From: Imperialibacter roseus
GTDB taxonomy: Bacteria > Bacteroidota > Bacteroidia > Cytophagales > Cyclobacteriaceae
Direction: 5' to 3'
Assembly: GCF_032999765.1 (NCBI RefSeq)
Contig: NZ_CP136051.1
Span: forward strand, 1,464,417 to 1,528,416
DNA: 64,000 bases
The notes under the pieces were generated by a model. The model was not told where the DNA came from. It was given only the letters and a program-made list of their open reading frames with translations, and did no database searches. The position numbers were made by a program, and so were the translations under genes. Shown piece by piece: positions 7,248 to 14,750 of this stretch (positions are counted from its first letter, which is position 1; each line of letters opens with the position of its first letter).

Positions 7248-9719
7248 TTAATTGGCGTCCAGGGAGTCGAGGGGACTCTTTATCGCCGTTTGCCAGCATT
7301 TCTCAGCAATGACCAGCGTGGAAATGAAAAGAATAAAAAGTACCGGGAAAAGTATCAACGTGGGGTCGAGCCCGATCCTGAAAGGGTAATCGTCCAACCA
7401 CTCTTTGGCACTGAACCATACGATGGGGTTGGAGATGAGGTAGGCGATGAGAATAAGTTTCAGAAAATCGTAGAGCAGCAGCAGCATAATATTGTGGGTG
7501 GGGGCGCCAAGAATTTTTCTGATACCAATTTCCTTTGTTCGTTTCTGCGTCACATAAGAGGCTAGCCCAAACATGCCCATATTGGCAATGACTATTGCGA
7601 TAATGGCGAAAAAGAAGAACATTTTCAGCATGCCTTCCTCCAGGGCCAATCTGTTTTCGAAGCCTCTGCTCAGGAAGAAGAAATTGGGGAAATATGTCCC
7701 GATTTGAAATTTCATTTCCTGCAAGAAGGTTGATATGTTCTCACTTTGATTGGGCTGGTAGAATAAGACAAAATCCATGTACGTCCTGTGCCGGAAGCCT
7801 GTTACATAAATGGACGGAGGAGAATCAGGCTGTTGGTTTTTGACCACGCCGACCACCATATGGTAGCCGCCCCGGGAGTCAATGGTTTGCTGCACTGCCA
7901 TCTCCGGGTCGCCGAAACCTAATGCTTTGGCGGCCGATTCATTCACAATCAAAGAGTTGAAATCGTCACCCATATTTCTGAAGTTGCGCCCAGCCCGAAA
8001 AACTGCTGAAGAGTCTTTCCAATACTGTTGATCGATCACATATAAATTATAGGTGGTGTCTTTTAGCCCGGGAAAGAGCTTTACATAGATGCCATCTTCC
8101 TGTTTTTCTACGGGTGCCAGGCCCGAAATAGCCTGCATTGTTTTGATTTTTCCCTGATAGAGGTTCGAAATGCCAATGCCCCTGATGCCCTCACCCTTGT
8201 TGTGAAGTATAAAACGATCGACCTGATTGGTGAACTCTTCATTGGCACCCGGCAGACCGGGAAATACGCCGCTCATTTTGATCTCACGGGAGGTGCCGCC
8301 GCTTCTCTCCATATAGTCCAGTTGCAGATAAACGATGTAAACAGCCGACAGAAAGATGATGGAAGACGTCAATTGGAAGATCAGCAGGGAGCGGATAATG
8401 CTGCTTCCTTTGCCAAGGTTGCCTGAATTGAGCACGCTTGTTTTGCCTCGTAGAGAATCGATTGGGTTGAGTGATGAGAGGTGAAAAGCAGGGTAGGCGC
8501 TTGATAACAGGGTGCTCACCAGAATAAGCACAATTAGAAAGAGAATAAAGACTGCCATATTGGAATACCCTACTGGGGGGTAGCTGATTTTGGTGTACAT
8601 CACGATCAGCTTGGTGCCAAACAGAAAGAAAAAGATACTGAGCACGCCTGCAAGGGTGTTGGTGAGCAATGCCTCACCCACAAAGGTGAGCGTAAGCTGG
8701 GTGGGAGTTATCCCAAGAAGCTTTCTTACGCCGATCTCTTTGGCTCTTTCTATGCTATTAATGATGGCGTTGTTAACGTAGTTGGTGCAGGCAAGCACAA
8801 CAATGATGACAGCAATCACAGAAAGAAAGATGAGCAAGGTAGGACTGATGCCGTTTTCGGGCTCATTGGAGATGTCCGTCGTCAGGTGAATGTCTTCAAT
8901 AGGGCGGAGCGAAATTCCTTTTTCGTAAGTGTCCATTTGTGCAGAAGACACCGGGGAAGTGGCCGCCTTTTCAACAGCCGAAATATCAAAATCTGGTGAC
9001 ACGAGGACGTAGGTATAAATGACCTCCGAGTGCTGCATGCCAGGGTTGTTCATGCCGGTGGCTGGAGAGCTTAAAGAGGCCAGCAGGTCAAATTTGAGGT
9101 GGGTCTTCACAGGCCTATCGTCGAATACCCCGCCGATAACGTACGTTTGTTCGAAAAACCCAGCGGCTGCGGACACAAACTCCTGGCCAATAATGGAGGT
9201 GTTTTCTTCGATTTGCTTGGGAAAGATACTTTTTGCCAGCGTTGCCGAGAGCAGTAGGGTGTTGGGGGCTGTAAGCACCGAATCCTGATTTCCCTGAAGT
9301 AGCTTCAACGAAAGAACGTTTAGTATGGATTGGTCGGCGTAGTAGGCTTTTTCAACAAAAACGCTCAAGGCAAGAGAATCATGTTTTTGGTATTTGAAGA
9401 AAGCGCTGCCGTATTCAGAGAAAGGTAGCAAGCGGACATAGTCATTTACTCCTTCATAAAGCTCAGCAAGATGAGGGCCGACAACCGGCGCAGTGAAGGC
9501 ATCTCTGACCGTAATTTCACCTCTTGTGGAGGTAGTTGTTTCCACACGAAACACATTGTTCCTGCCCGGCAGCTGGTCGTAGAAGAGGTGAGACTGGATA
9601 TAATTAAACAGGAAAATGCAGGCAGCCATGCCCAGTGTAAGCCCCAGAATATTCAGGTAAGCCGCACCTTTGTTGCGCAAAATGTTCCTTACAGAAATAA
9701 GGAGAAAGTTCTTAATCAT
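7248..9719 (-). CDS. MacB/FtsX-type ABC transporter permease
   Basis: The 823-aa protein begins with a membrane helix (AAYLNILGLTLGMAACIFLF), followed by a periplasmic MacB_PCD domain. Three central helices (about residues 290-440), a second periplasmic domain and a C-terminal FtsX domain come next, the last containing the coupling motif RTKEIGIRKILGAP. A matching motif, RAKEIGVRKLLGIT, is in the first half. Duplicated FtsX units in one chain (about 800 aa) are typical of Bacteroidota. No ATPase gene is next to it, so its partner must be encoded elsewhere. Relatives act in lipoprotein or peptide extrusion and mechanotransmission; the substrate here is unknown. Confidence 0.92.
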   Translation of the reverse strand: MIKNFLLISVRNILRNKGAAYLNILGLTLGMAACIFLFNYIQSHLFYDQLPGRNNVFRVETTTSTRGEITVRDAFTAPVVGPHLAELYEGVNDYVRLLPFSEYGSAFFKYQKHDSLALSVFVEKAYYADQSILNVLSLKLLQGNQDSVLTAPNTLLLSATLAKSIFPKQIEENTSIIGQEFVSAAAGFFEQTYVIGGVFDDRPVKTHLKFDLLASLSSPATGMNNPGMQHSEVIYTYVLVSPDFDISAVEKAATSPVSSAQMDTYEKGISLRPIEDIHLTTDISNEPENGISPTLLIFLSVIAVIIVVLACTNYVNNAIINSIERAKEIGVRKLLGITPTQLTLTFVGEALLTNTLAGVLSIFFFLFGTKLIVMYTKISYPPVGYSNMAVFILFLIVLILVSTLLSSAYPAFHLSSLNPIDSLRGKTSVLNSGNLGKGSSIIRSLLIFQLTSSIIFLSAVYIVYLQLDYMERSGGTSREIKMSGVFPGLPGANEEFTNQVDRFILHNKGEGIRGIGISNLYQGKIKTMQAISGLAPVEKQEDGIYVKLFPGLKDTTYNLYVIDQQYWKDSSAVFRAGRNFRNMGDDFNSLIVNESAAKALGFGDPEMAVQQTIDSRGGYHMVVGVVKNQQPDSPPSIYVTGFRHRTYMDFVLFYQPNQSENISTFLQEMKFQIGTYFPNFFFLSRGFENRLALEEGMLKMFFFFAIIAIVIANMGMFGLASYVTQKRTKEIGIRKILGAPTHNIMLLLLYDFLKLILIAYLISNPIVWFSAKEWLDDYPFRIGLDPTLILFPVLFILFISTLVIAEKCWQTAIKSPLDSLDAN

Positions 9720-9882
9720 TACGGCAAGCAGTAGGTAAAGAGCCTGTTACGACAAATGGCGTGCCATGCAGGTGAATAGCTGAATCAGGCAACTGAGTGT
9801 AGATTGGTCAGATGAGATCTCGATTTTTTCTGTTCAAATATGTACAAAAATTGTACGGTGGTGTAGTTCAAAAATCGGCTAT

Positions 9883-11112
9883 TTACCTAAGCAAATCAAT
9901 GCTCCTTTGAATCGTTTGTCTGTCGGTCGATGTTTTGGCGAGGGCAAGTGCCTGTTCAAGGTAGTATGTCGCTTGAGTGTTGTCGATGTCTTTGTAAAGC
10001 TCGCCCAACAACGTGAAATAAAAGTGATTGTCAACCAATTTCAATTTCTCCGCTTCCACGATGGCTGCCTCTTTTCCCTGGACTTTGGCGAGGGCATAGG
10101 TCCTGTTCAGTGCAGCTATGGGTGAGTATTCTAATTGCAAAAGCTGGTTGTACAACAGCAGAATATTCTCCCACTTCTCTTTTGTGTCTTCTTTGATTGT
10201 ATGCCAGTAAGCAATGCTTGCTTCAAAATGGTATTTGGAAATCCGGGATCCCTGAGAGGCTTCTTTCAGGTGGAAAACACCGCTGGCGATCAGCTTCTGG
10301 TTCCAGAGCGATTCGTCCTGATTTTGATAAAGAACAAATTCTCCGTTTGTACCCTTTCTTGCCTGAAACCGACTGGAATGAAAACACATTAGCGCCATCA
10401 GCGCATTGACGGACGGCGTATTTGTTTGAGGACTACCTATGAGCAGCCGACAGAGCCTCATCGCCTCCTGGCAGAGATCTTCCTGCACCACAGCTTCCTT
10501 GCTTTCCGAGTAGTAGCCCTCATTAAACAGGAGATACAAAGTGATGAGTACAGCATCTATCCGGTTGTTGATCTCGTTTTCTCCGGGGATCGCTATCGGT
10601 ATCTTCTCTATTCTCAGCTTCTCTCTTGCCCTGAACAGTCGCTTGTTGGTGGTTTCTTTATTGGTTAAAAAGGCATTGGCGATTTCATCGATGCCAAACC
10701 CACAAAGGATTCGGAGTGCCAAACCAATTTGCGACTCCAGGGGAATAGCCGGATGGCAAATGGCAAACAACATTTGCAGCTGGCTGTCGCTAATGTTCTG
10801 CTCCGATAGGTCGATATCGATTTCTGCTGTTGTCAGCTCCTGGGGTGGCAAATTAGGTTTGACCTTATACGTGAAAATATGCTGACGGGTGACGTGGTTT
10901 TTCGCTTTGTTTTTGGCCACTGCATACAACCAGGCGGTAGGGTTTTCAGGAATCTTGCTGTAGGTCCAGGTTTCTATGGCCAGCATAAAGGTTTCGCTGG
11001 CAATGTCCTCGGCCATTTCGATATGGTCGGCTCCAAAGCGCCTGCAAAGCACAGCGGTAATTTTGCTGAACTCAGTGCGGAACAGGTGAGGAATGAGCTC
11101 CTGGTGGGTCAT
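9883..11112 (-). CDS. ECF sigma factor with C-terminal TPR domain (ECF42-type)
   Basis: The 409-aa protein carries sigma region 2 (about residues 10-80, IASETFMLAIETWTY and AWLYAVAKNKAKNHV) and region 4 (about 115-170, FGIDEIANAFLTNKETTNKR). A DUF6596-type stretch follows with NRIDAVLITLYLLFNEGYYS, then a helical TPR-like C-terminus (about 290-405). This long form is the ECF42/SigJ-like group, which is known to work without a classical anti-sigma factor and whose genes sit beside DGPF/YCII proteins. Exactly such a gene lies 84 nt upstream on the same strand. Control of that partner gene is the family expectation; the C-terminal extension probably takes the sensing role. Confidence 0.92.
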   Translation of the reverse strand: MTHQELIPHLFRTEFSKITAVLCRRFGADHIEMAEDIASETFMLAIETWTYSKIPENPTAWLYAVAKNKAKNHVTRQHIFTYKVKPNLPPQELTTAEIDIDLSEQNISDSQLQMLFAICHPAIPLESQIGLALRILCGFGIDEIANAFLTNKETTNKRLFRAREKLRIEKIPIAIPGENEINNRIDAVLITLYLLFNEGYYSESKEAVVQEDLCQEAMRLCRLLIGSPQTNTPSVNALMALMCFHSSRFQARKGTNGEFVLYQNQDESLWNQKLIASGVFHLKEASQGSRISKYHFEASIAYWHTIKEDTKEKWENILLLYNQLLQLEYSPIAALNRTYALAKVQGKEAAIVEAEKLKLVDNHFYFTLLGELYKDIDNTQATYYLEQALALAKTSTDRQTIQRSIDLLR

Positions 11113-11196
11113 TGATCAATAAGTGGGGTATAGAGCATGGTGTATCTACTAGGTGGTGCCCACAACCTTCGCTGGCGACACCACCAGGAACTAGTA

Positions 11197-11550
11197 TTAA
11201 TGAACCCCGTCGTTTTTGGCAATTCTCCGAACTTCCATGGTGTTGCCCTCGCCTTGCAGCACCGGGCATCCTTTCGCAAACTCCACGGCCTCCTCAACTG
11301 ACTCTGCCCTAACAGTAATAAAGCCGCCGATGGTTTCCTTGATGTCGCCGAAGGGCCCGTTGGTAACAACCTTTTTTGAATTCACCACCCTGGCATTGTC
11401 GAATGGAAGACCTGTGCCACTAACAAATTTGTTTTGTGCAGCAATGCCACCGATCCAGTCCATGGTTTGCTTCATCCACTCCTGCATTTGCTCGGCTGAA
11501 GCTACTTTGGCTCCGTCCTCATGCCTCATGATCAATACATACTCATCCAT
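11197..11550 (-). CDS. YCII/DGPF-domain protein
   Basis: The 117-aa product has the YCII-related fold (dimeric alpha+beta barrel) with YVLIMRHEDGAK at the N-terminus and the DGPF-type motif in the form TNGPFGDIKETIGGF (about residues 62-76). DGPF proteins are the usual targets of ECF42 sigma factors, and the sigma gene follows 84 nt downstream in the same direction. The biochemical role of DGPF proteins is not settled. The upstream region 11551-11646 could contain the ECF42 promoter. Confidence 0.9.
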   Translation of the reverse strand: MDEYVLIMRHEDGAKVASAEQMQEWMKQTMDWIGGIAAQNKFVSGTGLPFDNARVVNSKKVVTNGPFGDIKETIGGFITVRAESVEEAVEFAKGCPVLQGEGNTMEVRRIAKNDGVH

Positions 11551-11646
11551 AATGTTAAATTTAATGTTTCGGAATAATTGATTTACACCCTCATATCAAA
11601 TGAGTATCGATCAATTGGACAGGTTGTAGTAATTTTTTTCGGGAAG

Positions 11647-11997
11647 TTAGGGAAGGCTTTCAGTTTTCAGGAAATCACCATCTACAATCAATAGCTTCAC
11701 CCCGCTTTTAGAAACTGAACGGTGGGAGCTTAACCCATCCGAAACCACATAGCTCGTTCCTTTATTCAAAATAAAGCTTTGACCATTCTCCATCTCGGTT
11801 TCAAATTCCCCCTCAATGCAGTAGACAATATGCCCCTTCTGGCACCAATGGTCGGCCAGGTAGCCTGCACCGTACTCAACGATGCGTACTCGCAATCCTG
11901 AAAATTGGAGGGTTTGCCAAAAGGAGATCCCAGTTTCGCCGGGGTGCTCGGTTTTGGGCACTGACGCCCAGTCGATGGTTTGGAAAGGTATGTTCAT
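11647..11997 (-). CDS. DHCW-motif cupin protein
   Basis: The start is placed at the ATG at 11997 (MNIPFQTIDW); an upstream extension in the same frame would overlap the next gene and lacks conserved sequence. The 116-aa protein is a single cupin barrel with the sequence ADHWCQKGHIVYCIEGEFE, matching the small cupin group named after its DHCW motif. It is the last gene of a five-gene minus-strand operon, 4 nt after the zinc-ribbon/alpha-CTD-like gene. Metal-dependent enzyme or sensor roles are possible; none can be assigned from sequence. Confidence 0.85.
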   Translation of the reverse strand: MNIPFQTIDWASVPKTEHPGETGISFWQTLQFSGLRVRIVEYGAGYLADHWCQKGHIVYCIEGEFETEMENGQSFILNKGTSYVVSDGLSSHRSVSKSGVKLLIVDGDFLKTESLP

Positions 11998-12001
11998 TGT
12001 A

Positions 12002-12298
12002 TCATCTGGGTTTGAAAGACAGCCCGGCAGATGCAAGGGCTTGCTGCAACTTCGGCAGGGTGGAGGGTCCCATTCCGTGGAGCTGCATTATTTCTGTTTC
12101 GGTGTGCATGGCGAGCTCCCGCACCGTAGTGATGCCCTTGCCTTGCAGTGCACGCCTGGCTGGTGCCACCAGTGTGCTCAGGAAGTCATCCTCCGGCTTT
12201 TCTTCGCTGGCGCAAATAGGGCATACAGGGCAGTCGCTGCTTTTGTAGTATTGGTGCCCCTTTTTGCATATTCGGAGCGTTTTTTTGGGAGACGTCAT
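12002..12298 (-). CDS. Zinc-ribbon plus RNA polymerase alpha-CTD-like helix-hairpin-helix protein
   Basis: The 98-aa protein has an N-terminal cysteine cluster (ICKKGHQYYKSSDCPVCPIC, residues about 10-29) that can bind zinc. A helical domain follows (about residues 45-92, ALQGKGITTVRELAMHTETE then LHGMGPSTLPKLQQAL) that matches the C-terminal domain of the RNA polymerase alpha subunit, a helix-hairpin-helix DNA or protein-binding fold. It is far too short to be RpoA itself. The cupin gene follows after 4 nt. A regulatory or nucleic-acid-binding role is plausible but is inferred from the fold alone. Confidence 0.8.
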   Translation of the reverse strand: MTSPKKTLRICKKGHQYYKSSDCPVCPICASEEKPEDDFLSTLVAPARRALQGKGITTVRELAMHTETEIMQLHGMGPSTLPKLQQALASAGLSFKPR

Positions 12299-12364
12299 GG
12301 AAGAGCAATGTGTAGTCTAAAGTCAGGAAAAAGGATTTACGTGATCAGATTTTGGTCAAACTGA

Positions 12365-12595
12365 TCAAAGCACGTGGGGACGTCCACTGCTCTTCTCTCT
12401 TTTGAAGACCACGATAAATTCTTTCGTCCTTACATCATTAAATAAAAACCAGCTTTCAAGCACGGGCTCGAACTTCACCAAATCCCAGCCTTCAGCTCCC
12501 CACTCATCAAAGTTGCGGCTCAGCTCCGACTGAAAGTCCTTCTTTTTCAAATGGGCAACGCTTATGGTTACTATCTTATATTCAAATTTCTGCAT
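12365..12595 (-). CDS. DUF4177 small protein
   Basis: This 76-aa protein starts MQKFEYKIVTI and contains LNEWG-like FDEWGAEGWDLVKFEP followed by EFIVVFKREK, the pattern of DUF4177. The domain is a compact alpha/beta unit of unknown function that is common in Bacteroidota and Firmicutes. Its ATG begins one nucleotide after the TGA of the upstream Gfo/Idh gene, which suggests translational coupling. No signal peptide or membrane segment is visible. Confidence 0.85.
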   Translation of the reverse strand: MQKFEYKIVTISVAHLKKKDFQSELSRNFDEWGAEGWDLVKFEPVLESWFLFNDVRTKEFIVVFKREKSSGRPHVL

Positions 12596-12596
12596 A

Positions 12597-13688
12597 TCAT
12601 CCTATCGACACCCTTCCCCCGTCTTTTGCAGATCGGTAAATAGCCTCCACTACCCGAATATCTTTCAAGCCTTCTTCTCCAGGCACCATCACTGCCTGTT
12701 TCTTCATGATAGCCATGGCATCGTCGTCCATTTGCTTGGCTTGCTCGTTGTTGATCGGCTTGTTGAGCTTGATGCCGTCGCTGGTTACTCCATCAATGCC
12801 GCTGTAGGCGGAGAATGGCTCCAGCTTGTACCAACCATTACTGCAATCGACCTGCATGGCATTCATGCCCCTGCCAAAGCTAGCCTCGCAGGCTGCTGTG
12901 GCTCCGCCTGGGAATTCAAGATCGAATACAATGGTTTCTTCCACTTCATGGTAAATCTCGGGCCTGGTTGTGGAGGCTTTGGCTGTGACAGCTATTGGCT
13001 CAAGCCCTGTGGCATATCGGGCAGCGTTGAGAGGGTAAACACCCATATCGTACATGACGCCGCCTCCCATTGCTTTGATCTGCTTCCAGTGGTCGGTGCG
13101 CCCTTCCCTGTAGCCGGCAGCAACGGTCACCTTTTGCACTTTGCCATAGGTTTGGTCTTTTTGGAACCTCATGATTTGAATTGTATTGGGCTCATGTTGC
13201 ATGCGGTAGCCTATGCTCAGCTTCACTTTGTTTTTGTTGGCAGCATCAATCATGCTCTGGCACTCGGCCTCGCTCATCGCCATGGGTTTTTCACACCACA
13301 CATGCTTGCCAGCATTGGCCGCTCTTATGCTATACTCGGCGTGCATAGAAGGAGGGAGGACAACATAAATAACGTCTATGTCCGGATTGTTGGCCAGTTG
13401 ATCGTAGTTGTCGTAGTTGTAAACGTTTTTGTCCTTGATGTTGTACTTCTGCTGCCATTCAGGGATTTTGGATGGCGTGCCGGTGACAATGCCTGCGAGG
13501 TAGCAGTTTTGCGTTAGCTGAAGGGCCGGAGCGAGCAAGTCACGGCTGTAGTAGCCAAGCCCAACAAGGGCTACGCCCAGTTTATCTTTTTGGCGGGGAA
13601 CGATGATGTTGGCAAAAGCATGAGAACTCAAAGCCAGGCCTGACAGGCCGACCAGCGATTGGCCAATAAATTTTCTTCTGTTACTCAT
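12597..13688 (-). CDS. Tat-exported Gfo/Idh/MocA-family oxidoreductase
   Basis: The 363-aa protein has a twin-arginine signal (MSNRRKFIGQSLVGLSGLA). A Rossmann domain follows with VALVGLGYYSRDLLAPALQ and the signature WCEKPMAMSEAECQSM (about residues 120-135), then a GFO_IDH_MocA_C domain with GGGVMYDMGVYPLNAARY. The family oxidises or isomerises sugars and polyols with a tightly bound NAD(P). The Tat signal fits export of a folded, cofactor-loaded enzyme. Its ATG overlaps the stop of the aldo/keto reductase by 4 nt, so both are made together; a shared sugar substrate is likely but unidentified. Confidence 0.92.
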   Translation of the reverse strand: MSNRRKFIGQSLVGLSGLALSSHAFANIIVPRQKDKLGVALVGLGYYSRDLLAPALQLTQNCYLAGIVTGTPSKIPEWQQKYNIKDKNVYNYDNYDQLANNPDIDVIYVVLPPSMHAEYSIRAANAGKHVWCEKPMAMSEAECQSMIDAANKNKVKLSIGYRMQHEPNTIQIMRFQKDQTYGKVQKVTVAAGYREGRTDHWKQIKAMGGGVMYDMGVYPLNAARYATGLEPIAVTAKASTTRPEIYHEVEETIVFDLEFPGGATAACEASFGRGMNAMQVDCSNGWYKLEPFSAYSGIDGVTSDGIKLNKPINNEQAKQMDDDAMAIMKKQAVMVPGEEGLKDIRVVEAIYRSAKDGGRVSIG

Positions 13689-14602
13689 AGGGCATTCTTT
13701 TTGAAATAGTCTTTCATTTTTATTCTTGTGGCCTGATCAGGTAGTTCACCGTAGCAAGCAGCCATATTCTCTTTTACATGTGCCACCTGTGTGGTGGCGG
13801 GAATGGTACAAGTAACGGCTGGGTTTGATATGATGTACTTTAAGAAATATGCCGCCCAGCTGTTAATGCCATATTCCTTTGCCCAGGCAGGCAAAGAAAC
13901 TCCCTGAATATAGTTAAAAAGCCCACCAGTTTCAAAGGGCTGATTGATAATGACGGCAACACCACGGTCAGCGGCAAGCGGAAGCAGGTAGTCTTCGGCT
14001 GCTGTGTTGCGGACAGAAAAGTTGATTTGAATGAAATCCAGCTTTTCCCTTTTTATGATTTCAGCCAATTGTTTGTGGGCATGGTCGAGGTAATGAGTAA
14101 CGCCGACATATTTGAGTTTGCCTTCTCCTTTCAAAGACCGAAGCGTTTCCAGGTGAGTGTCCAGGTCTACAAGGTTGTGCACCTGAAGCACTGAGGGCCA
14201 TTTCCGAAAGTGGCCCAACGAGTTTTCGATCTGTCTTTTGCCAGCAGCCTTCCCCTGTGTCCAAACTTTGGTGGCTACCCAAAGCTTATCCGTAACTTCC
14301 AGCTCTGCCGCAAGCTCTCCAATCACTTGTTCTGACCGGCCGTACATAGGAGAGCTGTCAATCACCCTGCCTCCCTGGTTAATGAATTCCATCAGCACGT
14401 TTCTCATTGGAGCCCTTTCATGTTCTGATTCGCCTACATTGAAGGTCAGCCAGGAGCCCATTCCTATGGCAGGTATTTGTTCTCCGGTTGATGGAATTGT
14501 TTTCATTAACATCTGGTTGCCAAAGGCGGAAACGAGGCCAGGGGTTAGATAGAGACCTGCCGCTGTAAGCAGGCTTTTCTTCAAAAATGATTCTCTTGTC
14601 AT
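13685..14602 (-). CDS. Aldo/keto reductase with signal sequence
   Basis: The 305-aa protein begins MTRESFLKKSLLTAAGLYLT, a Tat-like export signal without a perfect RR pair (the segment reads SFLKKS). It then shows the AKR barrel elements: VIDSSPMYGRSEQVIG with catalytic Asp and Tyr, WVATKVWTQGKAAG with catalytic Lys and LQVHNLVDLDTHLETL with His. The full D-Y-K-H tetrad is present. NADPH-dependent reduction of a carbonyl is the family reaction. It heads the five-gene operon and its stop codon overlaps the start of the Gfo/Idh gene (ATGA), so the two oxidoreductases probably act on the same substrate. Confidence 0.9.
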   Translation of the reverse strand: MTRESFLKKSLLTAAGLYLTPGLVSAFGNQMLMKTIPSTGEQIPAIGMGSWLTFNVGESEHERAPMRNVLMEFINQGGRVIDSSPMYGRSEQVIGELAAELEVTDKLWVATKVWTQGKAAGKRQIENSLGHFRKWPSVLQVHNLVDLDTHLETLRSLKGEGKLKYVGVTHYLDHAHKQLAEIIKREKLDFIQINFSVRNTAAEDYLLPLAADRGVAVIINQPFETGGLFNYIQGVSLPAWAKEYGINSWAAYFLKYIISNPAVTCTIPATTQVAHVKENMAACYGELPDQATRIKMKDYFKKNAL

Positions 14603-14690
14603 TAGTTTAAAAATGATGCGGTAATCGAATAACTAACTGTACAAGTAGAGAAGAGAAACTAATTTACTGATTTAGAGGCTTTGAAACAAA

Positions 14691-14725
14691 AACACCCTGA
14701 TTGGCATTCAACCAATCAGGGTGTT
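14691..14725 (-). terminator. Terminator hairpin after permease gene
   Basis: A perfect 14-bp stem, aacaccctgattgg (14691-14704) with ccaatcagggtgtt (14712-14725), encloses a 7-nt loop. It lies 25 nt beyond the stop codon of the 812-aa permease on the minus strand and is followed by T-rich sequence when read on that strand. Confidence 0.85.
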
Positions 14726-14750
14726 CGTCAACAAAGTTCCTGTAAGTTAG

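Noticed and set aside
12564-13517. 317-aa open frame on the plus strand
   Set aside because: It is antisense to the Gfo/Idh gene, which has clear family motifs; the antisense protein has no recognisable domain and long antisense frames are common in this GC range.
14691-14725. Attachment site or riboswitch
   Set aside because: A simple perfect hairpin placed right after a stop codon is best explained as a terminator.
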